A stretch of DNA of 6,996 nucleotides, taken from assembly GCA_052038485.1 (NCBI GenBank), contig JBQGCL010000047.1, positions 1-6,996 on the forward strand, given 5' to 3'. The notes below the pieces were generated by a model. It searched no databases and was not told where the DNA came from. It saw only the letters and a program-made list of their open reading frames with translations. The translations under genes and the position numbers were made by a program. Below are positions 1 to 5,040 of this stretch, one piece after another. Source of the DNA: JACVRW01 sp052038485. Its GTDB lineage: Bacteria; Actinomycetota; Thermoleophilia; Solirubrobacterales; Thermoleophilaceae. Every line of letters begins with the position of its first letter. Position 1 is the stretch's first letter.

Positions 1-711
1 GAGCAGGCCGATCGTCTGGGTCGAGCCCCAGCCCGCGTCGGTCGCGTCGACCAGCGCGTAGACCATCACCGACAGCCCGGCCGTGACGCTGATCGCGCCG
101 GCGAGGTCGAACGAGCGCGTGGCCGACTCGGCACGGCTCTCGGCGACCACCATCGGCGCAATCACCGCGGCCGCGATGCCGATCGGCACGTTCACCCAGA
201 GCACCCACTCCCATCCGAGGGTGTCGGTGAGCACACCGCCGAGCAGGACGCCGGCGGCCCCGCCCGACCCGGCCACCGCGCCCCAGACGCCGAGCGCCTT
301 GTTGCGCTCCGCGCCGTCGCGGAAGGTCGTGGTCACGATCGACAGCGCCGAGGGAGACAGGATCGCCGCGCCGAGGCCCTGCACGGCGCGGGCGCCGATC
401 AGCATGCCCTCGGACTCGGCGAAGCCGCCGACCAGCGAAGCCAGTGCGAACAGCACCAGACCGAAGATGAACACGCGCCGGCGGCCGAGCAGGTCGGCCA
501 GCCGTCCGCCCAGCAGCAGGAAGCCGCCGAACGTGAGCACGTAGGCGTTGACGACCCACGACAGGTTCTCCTGCGAGAACGACAGCGCCTCGCCGATCGA
601 GGGCAGCGCGACGTTGACGATCGAGGCGTCGAGCACGACCACGAACTGCGCCACGCAGAGCAGGCCGAGCGCCAGCCACCTGCGCTCCCGGAAGTCCCGG
701 GCGTCCGTCAT
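1..711 (-). CDS. MFS drug-efflux transporter, DHA2 (EmrB/QacA) family, N-terminal 237 residues, runs off left edge
   Basis: Inner-membrane proton-coupled exporter of the 14-TM DHA2 family; substrates are typically drugs, dyes or other hydrophobic compounds. Read on the minus strand from ATG at 711, the frame stays open to base 1, so the C-terminal half lies outside the window. Visible family motifs in order: LDASIVNVALPSI (about 28-40, motif D1 at the end of TM1), GRLADLLGRRRV (69-80, motif A in the TM2-TM3 loop), RAVQGLGAAILSPSAL (108-123, motif B in TM4) and the GxxxG-rich antiporter motif C region with VLLGG (about 141-159) leading into WEWVLWVNVPIG (167-178), which is very typical of EmrB/QacA proteins. 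About seven hydrophobic segments can be seen. The start is supported by AGGTGAA at 727-721, nine nt upstream. The GNAT-like gene lies 32 nt upstream on the same strand, so co-transcription is possible. The family call is secure; the substrate cannot be read from sequence. Confidence 0.95.
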   Translation of the reverse strand, partial: MTDARDFRERRWLALGLLCVAQFVVVLDASIVNVALPSIGEALSFSQENLSWVVNAYVLTFGGFLLLGGRLADLLGRRRVFIFGLVLFALASLVGGFAESEGMLIGARAVQGLGAAILSPSALSIVTTTFRDGAERNKALGVWGAVAGSGGAAGVLLGGVLTDTLGWEWVLWVNVPIGIAAAVIAPMVVAESRAESATRSFDLAGAISVTAGLSVMVYALVDATDAGWGSTQTIGLL

Positions 712-720
712 ACGAGCGAC

Positions 721-727
721 TTCACCT
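721..727 (-). promoter_or_regulatory. Shine-Dalgarno of the MFS gene
   Basis: AGGTGAA on the minus strand ends nine nt before the ATG at 711. It matches the anti-SD well and fixes this start. It is one of only two convincing ribosome-binding sites in the window; most other genes here look leaderless. Confidence 0.7.
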
Positions 728-733
728 ACCGCG

Positions 734-739
734 ACTGTA
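734..739 (-). promoter_or_regulatory. Possible -10 element (TACAGT) for the MFS gene
   Basis: TACAGT on the minus strand lies 22 nt before the MFS start codon. A transcript starting 6-8 nt downstream would have a leader of about 15 nt that includes the AGGTGAA ribosome-binding site. It falls in the 32-nt gap after the GNAT-like gene, so the MFS gene may have its own promoter. Inferred from motif only; no clear -35 is seen. Confidence 0.35.
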
Positions 740-743
740 CCCA

Positions 744-971
744 TCAAGCCGCGCGGGCAGCCCTCAGCAACTTGACGAGCTCTCGCGTCCGGACGAACGG
801 GTCCGCGATCTCGCGCATCCCGTCCAGGCTGATCGCCGCCACCGGCCGGTTGTCCCGCACGGCCATCAGGACCGGGCCGGCGATGGGCGTCGCGCTGTCC
901 AGCTCGGCCAGCTCACGCAGCGCGGGCCGGTCGGCGTCGTTGCTCGGGCGAATGGTGATCGGAGAGGTCAT
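744..971 (-). CDS. Small GNAT-like (half-domain) protein, 75 aa
   Basis: The product opens with ITIRPSNDADRPALRELAELD, which is the beta1-alpha1 start of a GNAT acetyltransferase fold (IRPxxxxDxxAL...LA). It continues through a GPVLMAVRDNRPVAAISL beta-hairpin and ends with DPFVRTRELVKLLRAR-type text. The acetyl-CoA pyrophosphate-binding motif (Q/RxxGxG/A) of true GNATs is missing, so it corresponds to the N-terminal half only and is probably not an acetyltransferase by itself. From memory, short stand-alone proteins of this form are common in actinobacteria, so this is not a local truncation. I chose ATG 971 over the upstream ATG at 1007 because the alignment to GNAT begins right after it and a -10-like CATAGT sits 7 nt upstream; the extra 12 residues of the longer form look unrelated. 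It lies upstream of the MFS gene and divergent to the VOC gene. Function unknown. Confidence 0.75.
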   Translation of the reverse strand: MTSPITIRPSNDADRPALRELAELDSATPIAGPVLMAVRDNRPVAAISLDGMREIADPFVRTRELVKLLRAARAA

Positions 972-978
972 GGCAGCG

Positions 979-984
979 ACTATG
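979..984 (-). promoter_or_regulatory. Weak -10-like element (CATAGT) for the GNAT-like gene
   Basis: CATAGT on the minus strand lies 7 nt before ATG 971. The spacing equals that of the clear TANNNT elements in this window, but the first base deviates. It suggests a leaderless transcript starting at the ATG and supports the shorter start. Confidence 0.3.
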
Positions 985-1053
985 AAGCTGAGAAAAGCCC
1001 TGCACATCGGGCAGATGGCGCCACTTACCCCTTAGGCGGCGGACCGGGTGCCT

Positions 1054-1059
1054 TACCTT
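1054..1059 (+). promoter_or_regulatory. Leaderless -10 element (TACCTT) of the VOC gene
   Basis: TACCTT is followed by 6 nt and then the ATG at 1066, the spacing expected if transcription begins at or next to the start codon. No Shine-Dalgarno is visible. The element overlaps the first codons of the alternative GTG start at 1048, which argues against that longer start. Confidence 0.55.
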
Positions 1060-1065
1060 GCGCCT

Positions 1066-1437
1066 ATGAACGTGACCGGCGTCGACTTCATCACCGTGCC
1101 AACCCAGAATTTCGAGCAGGCGGAGCAGTTCTACGGGGACGTGCTCGGCCTGGAGCGATCGAAGCGGTGGGGCAGCATGCCCGCTCGCGAGTTCGAGACC
1201 GGCAGCTTGACGATCGCGCTGATGCAGTCGGATGCGTTTGGCGTGACGTTCGCGCCGCACTCGCACCCGATCGCCCTGCACGTCGACGATGTGGAGTCTG
1301 CCCGGGCGGAGCTAGAGGAGAAGGGCGTCGAGTTCGTCGCCGACACCATGGACAGCGGTGTCTGTTACATGGCTCACTTCCGCGACCCCGACGGAAACGC
1401 GCTCATGTTGCATCATCGCTACGCGCCCAAGGCTTAG
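1066..1437 (+). CDS. VOC-superfamily (glyoxalase/bleomycin-resistance fold) protein
   Basis: A 123-aa single-module VOC protein. The N-terminal half has the beta-alpha-beta start FITVPTQNFEQAEQFYGDVLGLE (8-30; the FY...LGLE helix is diagnostic). A second repeat starts at IALHVDDVESARAELEEKGVEF (69-90) and ends in the hallmark FRDPDGNALML (105-115). Members are metal-dependent lyases, isomerases, dioxygenases or resistance proteins that work as dimers. E44 and H72 sit near usual metal-ligand positions, but the first-strand His/Gln position is Asp7 and the Glu usually found after DPDGN is replaced by Met/Leu, so the metal site may be altered or absent and no reaction can be assigned. ATG 1066 is preferred to GTG 1048 (six extra residues) because homology begins there and a -10 element sits 6 nt upstream. 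Its TAG interlocks with the TAA of the convergent RemA-like gene. Confidence 0.9.
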   Translation: MNVTGVDFITVPTQNFEQAEQFYGDVLGLERSKRWGSMPAREFETGSLTIALMQSDAFGVTFAPHSHPIALHVDDVESARAELEEKGVEFVADTMDSGVCYMAHFRDPDGNALMLHHRYAPKA

Positions 1438-1700
1438 AGCAGGCTCTCCTGCCCGGCGGCGGTGGAGCGCCGCCGCCGCGGCAGCCCGGCGGCCTCCGCG
1501 AGCGCGACCTCGACGTCCGCCAGGATCGCGCGCTCGGAGCGTGAGGCGACGACCGGTTCGGTCAGCCCGTCCACGTGCACGTAGGTGCGCCGGCCATCCT
1601 GGCGCTCGCCGCCCTCGAGCGGGACCAGCGCGAAGATCCGGTCGGCGCGCACGAACTTGCCGTAGCCGAGGGGGATCATGCGGGGGTCGCGCTTGGCCAT
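1434..1700 (-). CDS. Small protein resembling RemA/DUF370, 88 aa
   Basis: An 88-aa product. Residues 9-27 (IPLGYGKFVRADRIFALVP) line up with the RemA/DUF370 pattern of a G-[YF]-G-[KN]-x-[VI]-x-[AS]-x-RI start followed by a hydrophobic strand. Residues 37-58 (RRTYVHVDG...VVASRSE) resemble the RRT...VIxTDS second half. The C-terminus carries a basic patch PRRRRS (74-79). In Bacillus RemA is an arch-shaped DNA-binding oligomer that activates matrix genes; whether this divergent protein binds DNA is unknown. It starts 3 nt after the SDR stop codon, with no good Shine-Dalgarno, so it is probably translated by coupling from the SDR mRNA. Its TAA overlaps the VOC stop codon by 3 nt. It may equally be a lineage-specific hypothetical protein; the gene call is firm, the family call is tentative. 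Confidence 0.7.
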   Translation of the reverse strand: MAKRDPRMIPLGYGKFVRADRIFALVPLEGGERQDGRRTYVHVDGLTEPVVASRSERAILADVEVALAEAAGLPRRRRSTAAGQESLL

Positions 1701-1703
1701 CGC

Positions 1704-2612
1704 CTAGGTGCTGGCGGCGTGCTCCCGGTTGCTCGTGTCCACGGCCGCCCCGCCGGCGCCGATCGGCGCCGAGGCGGCCTCGACGCCCCGCCGCTCGATG
1801 TCCTCCTTGAATGCCTGGTCGACCGTGGCGGCGTCGTCGTAGGAACCCCGTTCGATGATCGGCTGGACCAGCCGGCCGAGCCCGATCAGCACGCGCGCCC
1901 AGCCCGGCACCACGACCCAGCGGCTGCGCTTCTGCATCCCCTGAACGACCGCCTTGCCGACGGCCGACACGGGATACGTCTTGCTGAGCGGGCCGAGGTC
2001 GCGGCGCAGCGACGCGATCGCCGGGTGGGCGTCGGCGCCGCGCACCATGTCGGTATCGATGAAGCCGAAGTAGGCCACGCCGACGTCCACGTCCAGCCGC
2101 TTGAGCTCGCAGCGCAGCGAGTCGCCGAAAGCCTCCACGCCGGCCTTGCTGGCGGCGTACGGCGCCATCCCGGGCGCGTGCAGCGCGGCCGCGAGCGAGG
2201 CCGTCAACAGCACGTAGCCCTTGCGCTCGATCACGTGCGGCAGGCAGGTGCGCACGGTGCGCCAGACGCCGAACAGGTTGATCTCGACCGTGCGCTCGAA
2301 GGCACGCTGGTCGATCGAGCGGGTCATGCCGGCCGGCGAGATGCCGGCGTTGGCCATCACCACGTCGATCCCCCCGAAGCGGTCGATCGTCCCCTGGACA
2401 GCGCGCTCGAGGGCGTCCCAGTCGGTCACGTCGCACTCGAACGCGGCCGCGTTCGAGCCGCACTGCGCCGCCACGCGCTGGAGCTCCTCGGGCTCGAGCC
2501 CGACGAGCGCCACGTTCGCCCCCGCGGCTGCCGCACGGCGGGCCGTCTCGGCGCCGATGCCGCGGGCCGCTCCGGTGATGAAGACCGTCTTACCGCGCAG
2601 ATCCCAGGTCAT
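1704..2612 (-). CDS. Short-chain dehydrogenase/reductase (SDR family oxidoreductase)
   Basis: A 302-aa classical SDR with a complete active site: cofactor-binding TGAARGIG (13-20), DV at 61-62, NAG (88-90), catalytic N112, S139, and the YxxxK pair Y152/K156 in YAASK. It should catalyse NAD(P)-dependent alcohol/ketone interconversion in the cytosol. The end of beta-2 (GLEPEEL, 38-44) lacks an Asp at the usual NAD-selecting place, so the cofactor is uncertain. A C-terminal extension (about 230-302) with WVVVPGWARVLIGLGRLVQP is hydrophobic enough to associate with membrane or a lipid-like substrate; that is inference. ATG 2612 is supported by TAGGGT 6 nt upstream, and this ATG overlaps the stop of the ORF before it as ATGA. 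It is followed after 3 nt by the RemA-like gene, presumably one operon. The physiological substrate is unknown. Confidence 0.93.
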   Translation of the reverse strand: MTWDLRGKTVFITGAARGIGAETARRAAAAGANVALVGLEPEELQRVAAQCGSNAAAFECDVTDWDALERAVQGTIDRFGGIDVVMANAGISPAGMTRSIDQRAFERTVEINLFGVWRTVRTCLPHVIERKGYVLLTASLAAALHAPGMAPYAASKAGVEAFGDSLRCELKRLDVDVGVAYFGFIDTDMVRGADAHPAIASLRRDLGPLSKTYPVSAVGKAVVQGMQKRSRWVVVPGWARVLIGLGRLVQPIIERGSYDDAATVDQAFKEDIERRGVEAASAPIGAGGAAVDTSNREHAAST

Positions 2613-2938
2613 GGACGAACCCTAGCCGCCCCGCTCAGCTCGCGCACGAGCCGGTTGAGGCGCAACACGAACGGTCGCCCGGGCCGGCGCAGCCGCGCCA
2701 GCGCGGCGTGGGTGCGGGCGGGCTTCTCGGGGATCGCCGGCGCCGCGGCGCCGCCGGCCTGGCCTGCCTGGACGAGCGGGCCGATGCCGAAGCGCAGCGG
2801 CGGGGCGGACCGCTCCTCGAAGCTCGTTGCGCTCACATTCGCGGTGCATTGGTTGGCGGCCGCGGTTGCGGGAACGAGGAGGACAACGAGCAGGGGGATC
2901 AAACAGGTAGAGCGGGATGACCAAGACGACCCAGTCAA
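2609..2938 (-). CDS. Putative exported protein, probably a truncated remnant of a longer gene
   Basis: The minus-strand frame from TTG 2938 encodes 109 residues: an Arg-containing n-region, a hydrophobic core CLIPLLVVLLVPATAAA (12-28) that looks like a Sec signal peptide with an AxA-type cleavage site, then PPLRFGIGPLVQAGQAGG and ARLRRPGRPFVLRLNRL, ending shortly after. Codons 46-102 have very strong G/C third-position bias, so this was or is translated. The final five codons lose that bias where the SDR promoter sits. The ending resembles the first segment of a larger exported family I vaguely recall from Thermoleophilia, hence the remnant interpretation, but I cannot confirm it. The TGA overlaps the SDR start as ATGA. 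A shorter TTG start at 2902 is possible and would avoid overlap with the divergent ORF at 2917. No convincing RBS or -10 was found. Intact small secreted protein is the alternative. Confidence 0.4.
   Translation of the reverse strand: MTGSSWSSRSTCLIPLLVVLLVPATAAANQCTANVSATSFEERSAPPLRFGIGPLVQAGQAGGAAAPAIPEKPARTHAALARLRRPGRPFVLRLNRLVRELSGAARVRP
2619..2624 (-). promoter_or_regulatory. Leaderless -10 element (TAGGGT) of the SDR gene
   Basis: TAGGGT on the minus strand is followed by 6 nt and then ATG 2612. It lies inside the last codons of the upstream ORF, where codon use abruptly loses its third-position G/C bias, as expected if promoter function rather than coding function is maintained there. 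Confidence 0.55.
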
Positions 2939-3081
2939 TTCGGAATCAGGCTTTCCTTCCGCTCAGCGCCGACATCCCAGACGGCGTGACCATACGTCAG
3001 TACCGCGTCGAGCGGCCGCGCCCGCAGCCGCAGCGGCGCGGGTGGCGCGGACGCGCACGGCTGCGGCTGACCCTCCGCTAG
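2917..3081 (+). CDS. Tentative 54-aa Arg/Pro-rich small protein
   Basis: ATG at 2917 opens a 54-codon frame ending in TAG at 3079-3081. The N-terminal half reads like normal protein (LPLSADIPDGVTIRQYRVER at about 14-33) and the C-terminal half is strongly basic, with many Arg and Pro and repeated RGWRGRARLRL text. About 80% of third positions are G/C, compatible with coding but lower than neighbours. AGGT ends eight nt before the ATG, a weak ribosome-binding site; no TANNNT is in leaderless position. The stop codon lies inside the -10 of the rhodanese gene 11 nt downstream, so the two could be co-transcribed. I do not recognise the family. It could be a chance frame, and it conflicts at its 5' end with the longer version of the divergent exported-protein ORF. 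Confidence 0.35.
   Translation: MTKTTQSIRNQAFLPLSADIPDGVTIRQYRVERPRPQPQRRGWRGRARLRLTLR
3025..3069. repeat. 10-bp perfect inverted repeat upstream of the rhodanese promoter
   Basis: CAGCCGCAGC at 3025-3034 is the reverse complement of GCTGCGGCTG at 3060-3069, with a 25-nt GC-rich spacer. It ends 9 nt before the rhodanese -10. It may only reflect Arg/Pro codon repetition in a GC-rich stretch; no U-tract follows, so it is not a typical terminator. Confidence 0.3.
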
Positions 3082-3084
3082 CCT
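3079..3084 (+). promoter_or_regulatory. Leaderless -10 element (TAGCCT) of the rhodanese gene
   Basis: TAGCCT is followed by 7 nt and then ATG 3092, with no Shine-Dalgarno. Its first three bases double as the stop codon of the tentative 54-aa ORF. Confidence 0.55.
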
Positions 3085-3091
3085 CGGCCGC

Positions 3092-3415
3092 ATGGCCGAC
3101 ATGACGCCGCGCGCGGTCGCCGACCTCGTCGAGCAGGGCGACGCCCAGCTGATCGACGTGCGCGAGCCCTTCGAGCACGAGGCCGGGCGCATCGCCGGCG
3201 ACGTGCACATCGAGCTGGAGCGCCTGACCGCCGAGGCGGACTCGATCGACCGCGAGCGCCCGGTCGTCTTCTACTGCCGCACCGGCAGCCGCTCCGACCT
3301 GGCCGCCCAGGCGTTCGGCGCCGCCGGCTACACGGCCCACAACCTCGACGGCGGGCTCAAGGCCTGGGTCGCCGCCGGGCTGCCGATCGAGCCGGCCGAC
3401 GGCCGGGTCGCCTAA
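3092..3415 (+). CDS. Single-domain rhodanese-like sulfurtransferase
   Basis: A 107-aa protein covering one complete rhodanese domain: LIDVREPFEHEAGRIAGDVHI (20-40) with the DVRE start motif, VVFYCRTGSRS (58-68) with the active-site loop CRTGSRS and catalytic Cys62, then AFGAAGYTAHNLDGGLKAWVAAGLPIE, the usual ending. Such proteins carry sulfane sulfur as a cysteine persulfide and transfer it to thiols or cyanide; stand-alone cytosolic versions act in sulfur trafficking or redox protection. The six-residue loop after Cys fits sulfur rather than phosphate chemistry, which is Cdc25-like and one residue longer. ATG 3092 is supported by TAGCCT 7 nt upstream. The convergent PfkB gene ends on the opposite strand and the two stop codons share three bases. 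No physiological partner is evident nearby. Confidence 0.95.
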   Translation: MADMTPRAVADLVEQGDAQLIDVREPFEHEAGRIAGDVHIELERLTAEADSIDRERPVVFYCRTGSRSDLAAQAFGAAGYTAHNLDGGLKAWVAAGLPIEPADGRVA

Positions 3416-4236
3416 GCCGAACGCAGCTGACCCGCGAAGGGGCCGCGGCCGGTGGCGCAGGCGGCGCCACAGCGCGCGCCCAGCTCGAGCGCCTCGCCGA
3501 TCGGCATCCCGGCGCCGAGGCCGTGGGTGAAGCCGGCGGCGAAGCTGTCGCCGCAGCCGTACAGGTCGCTCACCGGTCCCGGCAGGGGCGTGGCCTGCCA
3601 GCGCCCGCGCTCGCCGTCGCGAGTCTCGTACTCGCCGCCGCTCGCCCCCGCCGTCCGCACGACCAGCCTCGGCGCCGGATCGCGGTCGCCCCGCTCGTAG
3701 CGCTCGCCCGGGTCCTTGCCGCTCGCCAGCAGCGCGTCGAGCTCCACGCCCGCGTGGGCCAGCGTCTCGAGCCCGCGCGCCGAGGCGACCAGCGTGCGCG
3801 CCCGGCGGGCCTGCCTGGCCGCGCCGGGATCGCCTGCCGTGAAGTACAGGGCGTCGGTGTCGTCGAGCTCCTCCCAGGGCAGCTGGTCGTCCGCGCGCGG
3901 GCCGAGCCGGTCGCCGATCACGGTGATCGTGCGCTCGCCCGCGGCGTCCACATGCACGTAGCCGCGCCGCTGCGGCTCGGGGCGGAAGACCGCCTCCACG
4001 CGCAGGCCGTGCCGCTCGAGCTCCTCCTTTGCGCGGTGGCCGACCTCGTTGTCGCCGAGCGCGGTGTAGAGCGTCGCGTCGCCCGCGAGCTTGGCGAGCT
4101 GCACCGCCGCCACCGCGCCGCCACCGCCGGGCTCCTGCCAGGAATCCGTCACGTGCACGATCTCGCCGGGAGCGGGCACGTGGTCAACGCGCCCGAACTC
4201 GATCCATTCCACGTGCCCGACGACAGCGGCTCGCAT
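3412..4236 (-). CDS. PfkB (ribokinase)-family carbohydrate kinase
   Basis: A 274-aa kinase, short for the family (ribokinase is about 310). PGGGGAVAAVQLAKLAG (36-52) is the Gly-rich substrate-binding first signature, and YTALGDNEVG (57-66) follows it as in ribokinases. The second signature is DLYGCGDSFAAGFTHGLGAG (224-243), in which D230 is the expected catalytic base and GCGD forms the anion hole; the usual GAGD Ala is Cys here. It should phosphorylate a hydroxyl of a sugar, nucleoside or similar substrate with ATP; which one cannot be told. The start codon lies 15 nt after the stop of the slipin gene on the same strand, so it is probably the third gene of the NfeD-slipin unit. A weak CAGACT lies 9 nt upstream and could give a separate transcript. 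Its TAG shares three bases with the rhodanese TAA. Confidence 0.92.
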   Translation of the reverse strand: MRAAVVGHVEWIEFGRVDHVPAPGEIVHVTDSWQEPGGGGAVAAVQLAKLAGDATLYTALGDNEVGHRAKEELERHGLRVEAVFRPEPQRRGYVHVDAAGERTITVIGDRLGPRADDQLPWEELDDTDALYFTAGDPGAARQARRARTLVASARGLETLAHAGVELDALLASGKDPGERYERGDRDPAPRLVVRTAGASGGEYETRDGERGRWQATPLPGPVSDLYGCGDSFAAGFTHGLGAGMPIGEALELGARCGAACATGRGPFAGQLRSA

Positions 4237-4245
4237 GCCGCGCGC

Positions 4246-4251
4246 AGTCTG
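4246..4251 (-). promoter_or_regulatory. Weak -10-like element (CAGACT) before the PfkB gene
   Basis: CAGACT on the minus strand is 9 nt before ATG 4236, in the 15-nt gap after the slipin gene. It deviates from TANNNT at the first base and is one nt further away than the clear examples, so an internal promoter is possible but weak. Confidence 0.2.
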
Positions 4252-5040
4252 TCAGGGAGCGGGCAAGCCGTCCGAAGTCGAGTCCTTCCCCTTGTCGAGC
4301 AGCGGGCGCAGCACGTCGAGCGGGAGCGGGAAGACGATCGTCGACGCCTGGTTGGAGCTGATGTCCTGGAGCGCCTGGAGGTAGCGCAGCTGGATCGTGA
4401 CCGGGTTGGGACTGATCACGTCGGCGGCCTCGGCCAGCCGGTCGGCGGCCTGGAACTCGCCCTCGGCGTTGATCACCTTGGCGCGCCGATTGCGCTCTGC
4501 CTCGGCCTGGCGGGCGAGCGCGTGCTGCATCGCGTCGGGGATCTCGACGTCCTTGATCTCGACGATCGTGACCTTGATCCCCCACGGCTCGGTCTGCTCG
4601 TCGATGATCTGCTGGAGGCTCTCGTTGAGCCGCTCGCGCTCGGACAGGAGCGTGTCGAGCTCGGCCTTGCCGAGCACGGAGCGCAGCGTGGTCTGGGCGA
4701 TCTGGAGCGTCGCGCCCTCGAAGTTCTCGATCTCGAGCACGGCGCGGTTCGGGTCGATCACACGAAAGTAGGCGACCGCCGCCACCCGCACCGGGACGTT
4801 GTCGCGGGTGATCACCTCCTGCGGCGGGATGCGCAGCGTGACCGTCCGCAGACCGACGCGCACCATGCGGTCGACCCCGGGGACCAGCAGCGCCACGCCC
4901 GGACCCTTCAAGTCGATCACGCGGCCGAGCCGGAACACGACGCCGCGCTCGTACTCGCGCAGCACCCGGACCGACGCCCCGGCCAGCACCGCGGCCGCCA
5001 CCGCGACGACCAACACCACGATCAACACGACCTCGATCAC
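4252..5040 (-). CDS. Slipin (stomatin/SPFH-domain membrane protein)
   Basis: A 262-aa SPFH protein. An N-terminal membrane anchor (VIEVVLIVVLVVAVAAAVLAG, about 1-20) precedes the slipin signature REYERGVVFRLGR (about 28-40) and LVPGVDRMVRV. The SPFH core runs to about 185, including ITRDNVPVRVAAVAYFRV and IVEIKDVEIPD. An Ala/Glu-rich coiled coil, AEAERNRRAKVINAEGEFQAADRLAEAA (about 179-206), drives oligomerisation. It ends near LPLDVLRPLL, a typical slipin end. Slipins form large membrane-bound rings and partner with NfeD proteins. The gene overlaps nfeD: GTG 5040 gives a GTGA overlap and lies 7 nt from GGAGG (5052-5048), a better distance than GTG 5043, which is only 4 nt away, so 5040 is chosen; the difference is one residue. 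The PfkB gene follows after 15 nt. Confidence 0.95.
   Translation of the reverse strand: MIEVVLIVVLVVAVAAAVLAGASVRVLREYERGVVFRLGRVIDLKGPGVALLVPGVDRMVRVGLRTVTLRIPPQEVITRDNVPVRVAAVAYFRVIDPNRAVLEIENFEGATLQIAQTTLRSVLGKAELDTLLSERERLNESLQQIIDEQTEPWGIKVTIVEIKDVEIPDAMQHALARQAEAERNRRAKVINAEGEFQAADRLAEAADVISPNPVTIQLRYLQALQDISSNQASTIVFPLPLDVLRPLLDKGKDSTSDGLPAP

Noticed and set aside
83..775. Plus-strand open frames opposite the MFS gene
   Set aside because: Antisense shadows, Ser/Arg/Pro/Thr-rich; the minus strand encodes an unmistakable DHA2 transporter.
1048..1065. GTG 1048 as the start of the VOC gene
   Set aside because: It adds six non-homologous residues and would place the -10 element inside the coding sequence; ATG 1066 fits both homology and promoter spacing.
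1312..2463. A 383-codon minus-strand frame overlapping the SDR and RemA-like genes
   Set aside because: Out-of-frame reading of the SDR; the SDR frame has the complete Rossmann and YxxxK motifs while this one is Arg/Gly-rich.
3025..3069. Inverted repeat read as a terminator or attenuator for the rhodanese gene
   Set aside because: No U-tract, a 25-nt spacer, and repeated Arg/Pro-type GC codons explain it; kept only as a low-confidence repeat.
1575..3104. A 509-codon plus-strand open frame across the SDR region
   Set aside because: It is antisense to the SDR and the exported-protein ORF, has no domain text and is dominated by His/Arg/Gly/Ala as in GC-rich shadows.
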